From positions 1-46,077 of the forward strand of contig NZ_PGVA01000058.1 in assembly GCF_002860125.1 (NCBI RefSeq): a stretch of DNA of 46,077 nucleotides, read 5' to 3'. Both the position numbers and the translations under genes were made by a program. The stretch comes from Bacillus canaveralius (lineage in GTDB: Bacteria > Bacillota > Bacilli > Bacillales > Cytobacillaceae). The notes under the pieces were generated by a model that saw nothing but the letters and a program-made list of their open reading frames with translations, was not told the DNA's origin and did no database searches. Shown piece after piece: positions 34,754 to 43,646 of the stretch. Numbering within the stretch: the first letter of the stretch is position 1; every line of letters begins with the position of its first letter.

Positions 34754-35734
34754 ATGATAAAACGAGGGTTGTTTTCGTTACTCGCTTTATTTGTACTTGT
34801 AATTGCGGGTTGTTCATCTTCACCTTCAACGTCTTCATCTTCAGAAGGTGAAGCAGATCCAACAGCGGTCACAATTGCGACTGGGGGAACGGGTGGAGTG
34901 TATTACCCATTAGGTGGGGGAATGGCAGAGATTTTAGAGAGTGAGCTTGATATTACCGCGACTGCCCAGGTAACCGGAGCTTCCGTTGAGAACATGCAGC
35001 TGCTCTCCAAAGGTGATGTTCAGGTTTCATTTACACAAAATGATATTGCCGATTATGCTGTTAATGGCACAGAAGTCTTTAAGGAAAAGCTTGACGGGAT
35101 TAGTGCCATTTCAACATTATATCCTGAAATTATTCAGCTCGTTGTCGCAGCCGATAGCGATATTAATTCAATAGAAGACTTAAAAGGAAAGAAAGTTTCG
35201 GTCGGAGCTCCAGGAAGCGGAAACGAAGCGAATAGTAAACAAATTTTAAAAGCAGCGGGCCTATCATATGACGATATCGAAGAAGACTTAAAATCATATG
35301 CAGATTCAGCTGACAGCTTTAAAGATGGCCTAATTGATGCGATGTTTGTTACTTCAGGAGTCCCTAACGCTTCTGTATCCGACATTGCGGTAACAAAAGG
35401 AGTTCGGGTTATCAGCTTGGGTGATGATGTGATTTCGAAGCTTAAAGAGGAGTATCCGTTCTTTATCGATGAAGTCGTTCCAAAGGGATCGTATGATGGC
35501 CAGGAAGAGGATGCAACAACAGTTGCGGTTTTAGCTGCATTAACGGTTAACAGCGATTTAAGTGAAGATTTTGTTTATAAGTTGACAAAAGCAATCTATG
35601 AGAACCTTGACAGTCTGGGTTCCAAGCATGATAAAGGGAAAGAAATTACACTGGATACAGCTCTTGAAGGATTAACGATTCCTGTTCATCCGGGAGCAGA
35701 AAAGTACTTTAAAGAGAAGGGTATTAGCAAGTAA
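34754..35734 (+). CDS. TAXI-family TRAP transporter solute-binding lipoprotein
   Basis: 326 residues. Lipobox VIAGC with Cys20, then a Ser-rich spacer. The mature protein is TAXI-type: TIATGGTGGVYYPLGGGMAE near 40-59 and GKKVSVGAPGSGNEANSKQI near 147-166. It binds the substrate outside the membrane and delivers it to the fused permease encoded two genes downstream. TAXI systems are often linked to dicarboxylates or glutamate, but the ligand here cannot be told. AAGGGGGAAATCAAGA precedes the ATG. The order binding protein, DUF1850, permease is typical of the type. Confidence 0.9.
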   Translation: MIKRGLFSLLALFVLVIAGCSSSPSTSSSSEGEADPTAVTIATGGTGGVYYPLGGGMAEILESELDITATAQVTGASVENMQLLSKGDVQVSFTQNDIADYAVNGTEVFKEKLDGISAISTLYPEIIQLVVAADSDINSIEDLKGKKVSVGAPGSGNEANSKQILKAAGLSYDDIEEDLKSYADSADSFKDGLIDAMFVTSGVPNASVSDIAVTKGVRVISLGDDVISKLKEEYPFFIDEVVPKGSYDGQEEDATTVAVLAALTVNSDLSEDFVYKLTKAIYENLDSLGSKHDKGKEITLDTALEGLTIPVHPGAEKYFKEKGISK

Positions 35735-35748
35735 GGAGGAAAATGCAG

Positions 35749-35766
35749 GGGAGCTCGCAAGCTCCC
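35749..35766 (+). promoter_or_regulatory. Hairpin between TAXI gene and DUF1850 gene
   Basis: GGGAGCT pairs with AGCTCCC around CGCA, with no U-run behind it. It sits between an AGGAGG site (35734-35740) and the DUF1850 start at 35780, so the site is about 40 nt from that start unless the hairpin shortens the distance. Confidence 0.5.
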
Positions 35767-35779
35767 TTGTACACATCTT

Positions 35780-36286
35780 ATGAGGAAATATCTTTTGCTC
35801 CCCATATTTTTACTGCTCCTTTTTTGGTTAGTAAATATAAAACAATCCCCAATGCTGACCATCACATCAAATGAAACGAATAAAGTACTATGGAGCAAGC
35901 CCGTTGCAAAGGATGATATATTCACGATCCGGTTTACCCATTCTGTTGAAAAAACAGAAGTGGATGAAGTGATTCGGGTCGGAAGCGATGAGTTAGTTAT
36001 TGATTCTACCATTTATGAATCCTTCGGGGCAGGGCTGCCTTTTGATATTGAAAAAGGACAAAAAATGAGAACTGAAAACGGAAAGATTATCATTGAAAAT
36101 ATTAATCGGAAAGTTCCGTTTATTGATCTTTTTATCGGACAGGTTATTGCCAACCATGCATTGTTATTTAAGGGAGAAACGATACCTCTGAAAGACTTAA
36201 GTGAACCAGGCACCTCTCTGCGATTCTCCGTTACACAAGAGAGTCCAATACAATCATTTTTAAGGAGGTTGTTTCAATTTGAATAA
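35780..36286 (+). CDS. DUF1850 protein of the TRAP transporter operon
   Basis: 168 residues. One N-terminal membrane anchor or signal (LLLPIFLLLLFWLV, about 5-18), then an extracytoplasmic DUF1850 domain: FTIRFTHSVEKTEVDEV near 48-64 and FGAGLPFDIEKGQKM near 81-95 are its hallmarks. DUF1850 genes commonly sit beside TAXI-type TRAP genes; the role is unknown. The ATG has no adjacent ribosome binding site. The stop overlaps the start of the permease gene by 8 nt, indicating coupling. Confidence 0.8.
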   Translation: MRKYLLLPIFLLLLFWLVNIKQSPMLTITSNETNKVLWSKPVAKDDIFTIRFTHSVEKTEVDEVIRVGSDELVIDSTIYESFGAGLPFDIEKGQKMRTENGKIIIENINRKVPFIDLFIGQVIANHALLFKGETIPLKDLSEPGTSLRFSVTQESPIQSFLRRLFQFE

Positions 36287-38258
36287 AGGGTTACAGGAAC
36301 AAAATACTCTTTCACAAAAGGATCTCCAGGATCTCCTTGCTGAATATGATCCGGAAGCCGGTACAAGAAGATTAAGCGGCATTGTAAATAAACTCATTAC
36401 GGCTTTTGCTGTCTCATTTTCATTATTTCATATATACACCGCCTTTATTGGCGGGTTAAGCTCACAGCTTCAGCGCTCGATTCATTTAGCGTTTGTCCTT
36501 GGCTTAATCTTTCTGCTTTTTCCATTTTCAAAAAAGAAAATAGGCGAAACAAAGATTCCGATTATCGATGTGATACTTGCTTTTGTCGGCATCTTTGTTG
36601 GATTATACTGGCTGTTATTTTTTGATGACCTGGTGAGCCGGATCGGAATGCCAACTACACTTGATTTAATTGTCGGGGCGCTTGCTATCTTGCTCGTTCT
36701 TGAAGGATCAAGGCGCGTTGTCGGCATACCGATAACACTCATAGTTTCCGTATTTCTCTTGTATGCATTATTTGGCCAATATTTCCCCTCCTTTTTAAGA
36801 CATGGCGGCATAAGCTTTGAGCGCTTATTTTCGCATATGTATTTTACAACGGAAGGGATCCTGGGAACCCCGCTTGCCGTTTCCGCTACCTTTATTTTCT
36901 TATTCGTCCTCTTCGGGGCCATTCTCGATAAAACGGGGGTAGGAGATTATTTTAACGATCTGGCTCTTGTCATTGCAGGACGTGCCAGCGGCGGACCAGC
37001 GAAAGTGACAATTTTTTCAAGTGCCTTACAGGGAACAATAAGCGGCAGCTCAGTGGCCAATGTAGTCACATCAGGTGCGTTTACGATTCCGCTCATGAAA
37101 AAACTTGGTTACCGAAAGGAATTTGCTGGTGCTGTAGAAGCTTCATCCTCAACCGGAGGGCAGATCATGCCTCCGGTAATGGGAGCTGCCGCGTTTTTGA
37201 TGGCTGAATTTACGGGTATTCCTTATTGGGAAATCGTTAAAGCGGCTGCAATACCAGCAGTTCTGTATTTTGTTGGCATTTGGATCATGACTCATTATGA
37301 AGCGAAAAGATTAGGACTGCGCGGTTTAACGAAAGAAGAACTGCCGTCTGTTAAATACGTATTAAAAAAGCTTTATTTACTGGTTCCGATTGTTTCAATC
37401 ATCTACCTGCTAAGCACTGGAATGAGCCCGATGCGAGCGGCGCTGTACGGGTTGTTTGTCGCGATAGTGACAGGGTTTATCCAGCCGGGTGAAAAACGCT
37501 TGACCATTAAAGGGCTTATAGAAGCGCTTGAAACTGGGGCAAGGGCTGCCCTGGGCGTAGCTGTGGCTTGTGCGGCGGCCGGCATGATCGTCGGGGTTAT
37601 CGTTCTTACAGGAATAGGCCTGAAATTTGCCAACGGGCTCATTGATCTTGCCGGTGGGCAGGTATTTATTACCCTGATTATGACGATGGTTGCCAGTTTA
37701 ATTCTCGGTATGGGCGTTCCTACGACAGCAAATTATGTTATAACCTCAACAATTGCAGCACCGGTTTTAGTTGAGCTCGGCTTTCCGCTCTTGGCGGCGC
37801 ATATGTTTGTGTTTTATTTTGGTATTGTGGCGGATATCACTCCACCGGTTGCATTGGCTGCCTTTGCTGCTTCAGGAATCGGCCAGAGTGACCCCTTGAA
37901 AACGGGTGTGGAATCAACACGCTTGGCAATTGCGGCCTTTATCATTCCTTATATTTTTGTTTTCTCGCCGCAAATGCTGCTGATCGATACGGATTGGGTC
38001 GGGGCTACGCTTATTATGATCAGCTCAACCATAGGAATGATCGGAGTCGGGGCCGGGATGATCGGTTATTGGGTGAAGCCAATACCTATATTGTTAAGAG
38101 GAGTTTTGGTCATAGCCGGGATTTTATTGGTTGTTCCAGAGCTTATCTCCTCAATCGTGGGAGCTGTTTTAATGGTTGGCATATTTATGTACCAGAAATT
38201 TATTCAGCGCGGACCCGATTTGGGGATATCAAAGGGAAGCCAGGATCTATCAAATTAA
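36279..38258 (+). CDS. TRAP transporter permease, fused DctQ-DctM type (TAXI)
   Basis: 659 residues with about 16-18 hydrophobic segments. The small (DctQ-like, about 30-180) and large (DctM-like) subunits are fused, as usual for TAXI systems. The large part shows SGSSVANVVTSGAFTIPLMK and EASSSTGGQIMPPVMGAAAF near residues 255-305, and GMGVPTTANYVITSTIAAP near 477-495. It imports the solute held by the TAXI lipoprotein with an ion gradient. AAGGAGGTTGTTTCAATT precedes its start, inside the end of the DUF1850 gene. Confidence 0.92.
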   Translation: MNKGLQEQNTLSQKDLQDLLAEYDPEAGTRRLSGIVNKLITAFAVSFSLFHIYTAFIGGLSSQLQRSIHLAFVLGLIFLLFPFSKKKIGETKIPIIDVILAFVGIFVGLYWLLFFDDLVSRIGMPTTLDLIVGALAILLVLEGSRRVVGIPITLIVSVFLLYALFGQYFPSFLRHGGISFERLFSHMYFTTEGILGTPLAVSATFIFLFVLFGAILDKTGVGDYFNDLALVIAGRASGGPAKVTIFSSALQGTISGSSVANVVTSGAFTIPLMKKLGYRKEFAGAVEASSSTGGQIMPPVMGAAAFLMAEFTGIPYWEIVKAAAIPAVLYFVGIWIMTHYEAKRLGLRGLTKEELPSVKYVLKKLYLLVPIVSIIYLLSTGMSPMRAALYGLFVAIVTGFIQPGEKRLTIKGLIEALETGARAALGVAVACAAAGMIVGVIVLTGIGLKFANGLIDLAGGQVFITLIMTMVASLILGMGVPTTANYVITSTIAAPVLVELGFPLLAAHMFVFYFGIVADITPPVALAAFAASGIGQSDPLKTGVESTRLAIAAFIIPYIFVFSPQMLLIDTDWVGATLIMISSTIGMIGVGAGMIGYWVKPIPILLRGVLVIAGILLVVPELISSIVGAVLMVGIFMYQKFIQRGPDLGISKGSQDLSN

Positions 38259-38268
38259 CATTACCTGC

Positions 38269-38302
38269 AAAGATCGAGGGGGTTCCCTTCGATCTTTTTA
38301 TT
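38269..38302 (+). terminator. Terminator of the TAXI-TRAP operon
   Basis: AAGATCGA-GGG pairs with CCC-TTCGATCTT (one bulge), followed by TTTTATTT. Confidence 0.85.
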
Positions 38303-38337
38303 TCGATTCACCATAGATCACAGCGCACTTTTTGATT

Positions 38338-38472
38338 ATGAAGAAGCGTCTATCGATTATTTCTCTGTGTGATTTAAAGGTTAACCAGCAGTTTTTAGGG
38401 AAGTATGAAATAGAGAGATTATTAGATAAAAAATTTGATGACGCGTGTTTGTTCCCGCAGCCGGGAGCTTGA
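38338..38472 (+). CDS. Possible 44-residue ORF
   Basis: MKKRLSIISLCDLKVNQQFL, then GKYEIERLLDKKFDD and ACLFPQPGA. There is no ribosome binding site before the ATG, and no homology is recognised. The text resembles protein, so it may be the remnant of a longer gene. The prediction is weak. Confidence 0.2.
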   Translation: MKKRLSIISLCDLKVNQQFLGKYEIERLLDKKFDDACLFPQPGA

Positions 38473-38502
38473 ATTTTAGATCGGAAGGGGATGCTCAAAT
38501 TC

Positions 38503-39393
38503 ATGTATGACTGTATGATTATTGGAGGCGGAATAGCGGGCCTTCAAGCGGCGATCCAGTTAGGCAGATACAAACACAAAGTTCTCGTCATCGATGCAAA
38601 CGATGGCAGGTCATCTATTTGCAAAGGCTATCATAATGTTCTTGGCTACCCTGATGGTATAAGCGGGGAAGAACTCAGAAAAATTGGCCGAAAACAAGCC
38701 GAACAATATGGCGTTGAGTTTTTTGCTGGTAAAGCGGACCAGGCTAAAGCAATAAATGAAGGCGAATTTAATATTATGACCGACACAGGGGAAAGCTTTA
38801 CCGGAAAAAGGCTGCTGCTTGCTACAGGGGTAATGGACCGTATTCCAAACTTCCCCGAGATCTATCCATGTCTGGGAATGACTGTGTATGTTTGTCCCGA
38901 TTGTGATGGTTATGAGGTCAAGGATCAAGAAACAATTGTGTTAGGATCGGGAAATCCCGGCGCGAATATGGCCTTGACTCTCCTGTATTGGACAAACAAG
39001 CTCACCTTTATTAACCATGAACAAAAGCCGGTAGATGACAAACTTCAGCAAAAATTAAAGGACCATTCGATTCGATATATTGACGAACCGATTCAAAATA
39101 TTGTTGTGGATGGTGAGAACTTTAAAGGGGCCATTTTAAAGAATGGAGAAAAACTCCCTGGCAGTCGCGGTTTTATCGCTTTTGGCGGTAATGAAGTCAA
39201 ATCCGGTCTGGCGCAGCAGCTTGGGGTTCAAACATTGGAAAACCGCCATATTCCGATTGATCCGAGAACGAAAATGACCAATGTTCAAAACGTTTGGGCA
39301 GCAGGAGACGTTGCTGCCCACTCAGAACAAGTCACCATTGCTATGGGGGACGGCTCCCAGTCCGCCATTTGGATTCACAAAAGCTTGATGTAA
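38503..39393 (+). CDS. Thioredoxin-reductase-like FAD/NAD(P) oxidoreductase
   Basis: 296 residues from the second ATG, about 12 nt after AAGGGG; the first ATG touches the site itself. The FAD motif GGGIAG is at 8-13, the NAD(P) motif GSGNPG near 150, and the C-terminal FAD signature VWAAGDVAAHSEQVTIAMGD is present. A redox-active pair, Cys131-Pro-Asp-Cys134 followed by Asp-Gly, stands where thioredoxin reductase has Cys-Ala-Thr-Cys-Asp-Gly. It should pass electrons from a pyridine nucleotide to a disulfide partner. The partner is not encoded next to it; its CPDC variant sets it apart from housekeeping TrxB. Confidence 0.85.
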   Translation: MYDCMIIGGGIAGLQAAIQLGRYKHKVLVIDANDGRSSICKGYHNVLGYPDGISGEELRKIGRKQAEQYGVEFFAGKADQAKAINEGEFNIMTDTGESFTGKRLLLATGVMDRIPNFPEIYPCLGMTVYVCPDCDGYEVKDQETIVLGSGNPGANMALTLLYWTNKLTFINHEQKPVDDKLQQKLKDHSIRYIDEPIQNIVVDGENFKGAILKNGEKLPGSRGFIAFGGNEVKSGLAQQLGVQTLENRHIPIDPRTKMTNVQNVWAAGDVAAHSEQVTIAMGDGSQSAIWIHKSLM

Positions 39394-39611
39394 ACTGCCT
39401 GGGGAACAAGTTTTATATCAGGCTTGTTCCTGTGCCTTCAACACCTCCAAGCTGGTTATTTTTAAAGTTTTCCGGAATGGGTTCGCTTGTTGGTGTCTCC
39501 AGGCTAAAGCCTTTTTCGTCATTTATGATCATCATAAAATTAAAACGGTTAACGGTTAATGATTACTACGTTTCACTTCTTTTTAAACAGAAATCATCAA
39601 ATTTTTTTGCT

Positions 39612-39641
39612 ATAAAAAAACCTCCCCATCGCGGAGAGGTT
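39612..39641 (-). terminator. Terminator of the Rieske oxidoreductase gene
   Basis: On the minus strand AACCTC pairs with GAGGTT within a longer imperfect stem (CTCCGCGATGGGGAG), followed by a T-run. It sits just past the stop codon. Confidence 0.8.
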
Positions 39642-39650
39642 GTCCAAAGT

Positions 39651-41192
39651 CTAAGATATGTTTATTCTTTTCAACGGTGATACCGCAGGGCCCTCAACAA
39701 CATCACCTTTGTAGCTGAATCTCGATCCATGGCAAGGACAGTCCCATGTCCGTTCCCCGTTGTTCCACTCCAGTTCACAGCCCATGTGGGTGCAGGTCGT
39801 ATCGACAAGGTGCACTTCGCCGTTTTTATCCTTATAGGCTCCTGTCCTTTTCCCGTTGATCATCACAACAGCACCTTCATCCTGGTTGAGCTCTTCAGGC
39901 TTTCTGTCCGGATGGTCAAGCTTGCCCCCGATAAATGATTTTGCAACCTCGGCATTTTGTGAAAAGAGTCTTTTTAAACTCGGGTCCGTGTTAAATCTCG
40001 ATGGGGTGAAGAGCTCTTCGTATTTATTTTTTCTGCCAGCAATGATGTCGCACAGCAGCAGTGCCGCAACCGTTCCGTTTGTCATACCCCATTTACGGAA
40101 ACCGGTTGCCACAAGAATATTCGGATTGTTATCCGTAATATTGCCGATATAAGGAAGTTTGTCGAGAGTGATTAAGTCCTGGGCAGACCATCGATATGGG
40201 ATCTCTTTTATGCCAAATGTTTTTTCGGCAAAATCCTCAAGCGCCGCGTAATGCTCAGACGTGTTTATGCCATGGCCAGTGACATGGCCTTCCCCACCTA
40301 CGAGAATCAGTTGTTCGCCATCGATTGAAGCTGAGCGCAGCGAACGGGTTGGCTGCTCGGCATTGATATACATTCCACCCGGATACTGCTTTTCAGGCTT
40401 AACGGCAAGCACATATGAACGTTCAGCATGCATTCTTGCAAAATAGCCCCCGGTTTTGTCATAAAAAGGGAAGTGTGAGCTTATGATGACATTGCTGCAA
40501 GTAAGGCGGTTGCCATCGCGGGTGACAACGACAGGCTTTTTTCCTTTCTCAATGTTCTCCGCAGTTGTATTATCATATATCTTGCCGCCGTCTTTAACGA
40601 TCTCATCGATAAGACTCGTTAAATATTTTAAAGGATGGAATTGAGCCTGACTTTTCATGACAATCGCGGCCTTCATTTCCACCGGGATCGGGATTTCGGC
40701 TAAATATTCACTGCTAATACCAAGCTTTTCATACGCTTTATATTCGTTAATCAGTTTTTGAATATATTCGCTGGAATTGGTATAGACGTAAGCATCCTCT
40801 TCACTAAAATCACAGTTAATTTTGTGCTTGTTTACTGTATTTTTCAAAAACTGAACAGCTTCATTGTTTGCCTCATAATAGAGCCTGGCCGTATCTTCGC
40901 CAAAATGGCTGATCAGTTCTTCATAGATAAGGCCATGCTGGGCGGTAATTTTAGCCGTTGTATGACCAGTAGTTCCGTTTAAAATATTACTTGCATCCAA
41001 TAAAACAACCTTAGTGCCTTCTTTCCCAAGCAAATAAGCAGCTGTTATTCCTGCAATTCCGCCTCCAATGATAACGGTATCTGTCTCAATATCTTCTGTT
41101 AATCTTTCAAATGAAGGAAGCTCCGTAGAATCCCTCCAATAAGGCTCGGGGAATTGCGGCATCCTTCCCGGTGAATCGCCATGGTCTGTCAT
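39651..41192 (-). CDS. yhfW: FAD-dependent oxidoreductase with C-terminal Rieske [2Fe-2S] domain (YhfW-like)
   Basis: 513 residues. The DAO-type FAD domain starts with TVIIGGGIAGITAAYLLG (GGGIAG at 43-48). NGTTGHTTAKIT near 72-83, HGLIYEELI near 85-93, and GFRKWGMTNGTVAA near 373-386 continue the fold. The last 90 residues are a Rieske domain with CTHMGC and CPCHGSRFSYKGDVVEGPA, holding a 2Fe-2S cluster by two Cys and two His. The arrangement matches B. subtilis YhfW, whose substrate is unknown. Electrons probably pass from the bound flavin to the cluster. GGAGGTTAAGTTC precedes the ATG, and a palindrome lies upstream. Confidence 0.9.
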   Translation of the reverse strand: MTDHGDSPGRMPQFPEPYWRDSTELPSFERLTEDIETDTVIIGGGIAGITAAYLLGKEGTKVVLLDASNILNGTTGHTTAKITAQHGLIYEELISHFGEDTARLYYEANNEAVQFLKNTVNKHKINCDFSEEDAYVYTNSSEYIQKLINEYKAYEKLGISSEYLAEIPIPVEMKAAIVMKSQAQFHPLKYLTSLIDEIVKDGGKIYDNTTAENIEKGKKPVVVTRDGNRLTCSNVIISSHFPFYDKTGGYFARMHAERSYVLAVKPEKQYPGGMYINAEQPTRSLRSASIDGEQLILVGGEGHVTGHGINTSEHYAALEDFAEKTFGIKEIPYRWSAQDLITLDKLPYIGNITDNNPNILVATGFRKWGMTNGTVAALLLCDIIAGRKNKYEELFTPSRFNTDPSLKRLFSQNAEVAKSFIGGKLDHPDRKPEELNQDEGAVVMINGKRTGAYKDKNGEVHLVDTTCTHMGCELEWNNGERTWDCPCHGSRFSYKGDVVEGPAVSPLKRINIS

Positions 41193-41231
41193 GAACTTAA
41201 CCTCCTTATAGTCTAAAATGGCTAGCTTTTC

Positions 41232-41260
41232 TTTTCAATCTATTACCCACAGATTGAAAA
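41232..41260. promoter_or_regulatory. Palindrome upstream of yhfW
   Basis: TTTTCAATCT-N9-AGATTGAAAA, a perfect 10-bp inverted repeat 40-68 bp before the yhfW start. It may be an operator or a hairpin in the leader. Further on (about 41315-41416) a short frame ending in EATDAALTDLIKQTG without a start may be a gene remnant. No other gene lies in this 330-bp gap. Confidence 0.4.
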
Positions 41261-41524
41261 GTTATTCATCCGAAACAGCACATCAGCTTCAGAAGTGGTT
41301 GGTTTTTTACTCGAGTAAATTTCACAATGTAATAAGCTAAACCGAAAAACGAATGAAAAAAACCTGGTCGAGGCAACAGACGCCGCGCTAACAGATTTGA
41401 TCAAGCAGACAGGCTAATGATGATGTTCCGGCATTTTTTTTATAGGCATTCACCCAATAGCCCTTATCTGCATATCTTGATGAGAGAGAGCAGGTGCAGG
41501 ATTTCATTAAAGGGAGTGTTTGAA

Positions 41525-42652
41525 ATGGCTGGAAAGATCCTTCATTATTTTGCCGGCGGAAATACAGCCCGAGGTTTTTATAGTTTATATGATTCTAACT
41601 TAAAAGATTTATCGCGTTTGTTTATATTAAAAGGCGGCCCCGGGACAGGGAAATCAACGCTTATGAAAAAAATAGGGAGACAATGGCTAGAAAAAGGATA
41701 CAATGTCGAGTATCTCCATTGCTCCTCTGACAATGAATCGATTGACGGTGTGATGATCCCAGCTATAAAAGCAGGCATCGTCGACGGAACAGCACCCCAC
41801 GTTATTGAACCGAAAACACCAGGTGCCGTTGAAGAATATGTTAATTTAGGTGAAGCGTGGGATTCTCGACTGCTCCTTGAAAGCAAACAGGAGATTGTAA
41901 AGCTTTCTAAAGAAATTTCACAAGCTTTTACGCAAGCTTACTCAACTTATGCTGAAGCATTAAGGATCCATGACGACTTGGAAAAGATCTATATTGATAA
42001 TATCGATTTTGAAAAGGCGAACAGCCTGACTAACAGGCTGATTGACATGTTTTTCGGAACGATCAGTTTAAATAAGCAGTCTGCGGTAAAGCATCGTTTT
42101 TTAGGGGCGGCGACTCCGAAAGGCCCGGTTGATTATATTCAAAACTTAACAGAGGACATCCCAAAAAGGTATTTTATTAAAGGACGCCCGGGTTCCGGAA
42201 AATCGACGATGTTAAAGAAGCTCGCAGCAGAGGCGGAGGAAAGAGGCTTCGATGTTGAGGTGTATCATTGCGGGTTTGATCCGGAAAGCCTGGACATGGT
42301 AATCATCAGGGAAATTGGGATTTGTATCTTTGATAGTACCGCTCCACACGAATATTTTCCGAGCCGTGACGGTGATGAAATAATTGATATGTATAAAGCG
42401 GTCGTTGCACCAGGAACCGATGAAATTTTTGCGGATGAGATTGAACGGGTGGCCAAACGCTATAAAGAGAGGATGTTAACGGCCTCCTCCCATTTGGCAA
42501 GGGCAAAACAATTCCACGATGAACTGGAGACGATCTATATAAAAGCGGTCGATTTTTCGATTGTCGATGATTTTGCAGAAAAGATCCAGGCCGATTTTCT
42601 GAGCCAGGCTGCGCTGCAGGAGGATATTAGTCGTCAGGTCCTGCGTGTTTAA
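41525..42652 (+). CDS. Tandem double P-loop ATPase (PRK06851 family)
   Basis: 375 residues from the ATG after GGGAGTGTTTGAA; the upstream extension lacks a site. Two halves repeat one design. The first has Walker A GGPGTGKST (37-45), then EYLHCSSDNESIDGV and GIVDGTAPHVIEP. The second has Walker A GRPGSGKST (220-228), then EVYHCGFDPESLDMV and CIFDSTAPHEYFP. Each half ends with a helical stretch (LRIHDDLEKIYIDNIDF; AKQFHDELETIYIKAVDF). It is therefore an internal duplication, with both nucleotide sites apparently intact. Relatives are annotated only as ATPases; the substrate is unknown. A terminator follows at once. Confidence 0.82.
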   Translation: MAGKILHYFAGGNTARGFYSLYDSNLKDLSRLFILKGGPGTGKSTLMKKIGRQWLEKGYNVEYLHCSSDNESIDGVMIPAIKAGIVDGTAPHVIEPKTPGAVEEYVNLGEAWDSRLLLESKQEIVKLSKEISQAFTQAYSTYAEALRIHDDLEKIYIDNIDFEKANSLTNRLIDMFFGTISLNKQSAVKHRFLGAATPKGPVDYIQNLTEDIPKRYFIKGRPGSGKSTMLKKLAAEAEERGFDVEVYHCGFDPESLDMVIIREIGICIFDSTAPHEYFPSRDGDEIIDMYKAVVAPGTDEIFADEIERVAKRYKERMLTASSHLARAKQFHDELETIYIKAVDFSIVDDFAEKIQADFLSQAALQEDISRQVLRV

Positions 42653-42667
42653 GCGATTTTTCCAAAT

Positions 42668-42704
42668 AAAAAGAGGCAGAAACCAACTCTGCCTCTTTTT
42701 ATTT
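42668..42704 (+). terminator. Terminator of the double P-loop ATPase gene
   Basis: AGAGGCAGA pairs with TCTGCCTCT around 7 nt, with flanking A and T runs; TTTTATTT follows. Confidence 0.88.
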
Positions 42705-42913
42705 GAGAATTTTACCATTCATCGCGGAGCTGCTGTTCGGCGAGATGCAAGCAGAAAGTTATCATTAATTTTCTGATTAAAATCCCTTGGCCTATTAAAA
42801 ACATGAATGATAAAGAATCCGCTCGCATTGGAAATATCGATTAAGACACTATAGAATGGAAACAGGAGAGTGCCCTTTCCCACTTCAGATTGCGAATTTC
42901 TCGGGAGGAAATG

Positions 42914-43582
42914 ATGGAAAAAAACATTGGATTGATAAAAGAGATGCTGACTTTCCACAGGAACGAAGAAAATGCGGAACCAATGGAAAAGTACATGAGG
43001 AACCAATTTCCGTTTCTCGGCATTAAAACACCGGAAAGAAATCAGCTGGCAAAAGAGTTTTTCCATAAAACAAATCTATTGAAGGAACCTTTTAACGAAG
43101 AGTTTGTTTTAAAATTATGGATCGAACCTGAGCGGGAATATCAATATGTTGCACTTGACTACATAGGAAAGTCGTTAAAAAAGCTTGATAAAGAACAGAT
43201 GCCCTTTTTCGAACAGCTGATCACAACAAAATCATGGTGGGATACCGTTGATATGCTTGCCCCGAAACCGGTTGGGAAGATTGCTGCCGAACATCCAGGG
43301 ATGATTGAGGAGTATCTGGAAGGCTGGGCAAATGGTGAAAATCTCTGGTTGAGAAGGTCCGCGCTTCTCTTTCAGTTAAAATATAAAAACAAAACAAATG
43401 CTCAATTATTATACAGGTATATTTCTCTCAACGCTGAAAGCAAAGAGTTCTTTATCCAAAAAGCAATTGGGTGGGCACTAAGGGAATATTCGAAAACAAA
43501 TCCTGACTCTGTTCAACAATTTATTGACAACCAGCCATTAGCTCCTTTAAGTGTTCGTGAAGGAAGTAAATACTTGAGTTAA
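42914..43582 (+). CDS. DNA alkylation repair protein (AlkD-type glycosylase)
   Basis: 222 residues, all-helical HEAT-like repeats. ATGATGG offers two adjacent starts; the second lies 5 nt after GGGAGG and gives MEKNIGLIKEML. Family marks are FPFLGIKTPERNQLAKEFF near 35-53, LWIEPEREYQYVALDYI near 66-82, and KSWWDTVDMLAPKPVG near 103-118, whose Trp and Asp belong to the lesion-flanking site. LWLRRSALLFQLKYK near 140-154 follows. AlkD-type enzymes excise alkylated purines. The gene seems to have its own promoter. Confidence 0.88.
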   Translation: MEKNIGLIKEMLTFHRNEENAEPMEKYMRNQFPFLGIKTPERNQLAKEFFHKTNLLKEPFNEEFVLKLWIEPEREYQYVALDYIGKSLKKLDKEQMPFFEQLITTKSWWDTVDMLAPKPVGKIAAEHPGMIEEYLEGWANGENLWLRRSALLFQLKYKNKTNAQLLYRYISLNAESKEFFIQKAIGWALREYSKTNPDSVQQFIDNQPLAPLSVREGSKYLS

Positions 43583-43646
43583 GCATCAACGAATCGAACC
43601 GTGATAAAATAAAAAACAGGTTGAAAAAATAAGAGAAGGTGTAAAG

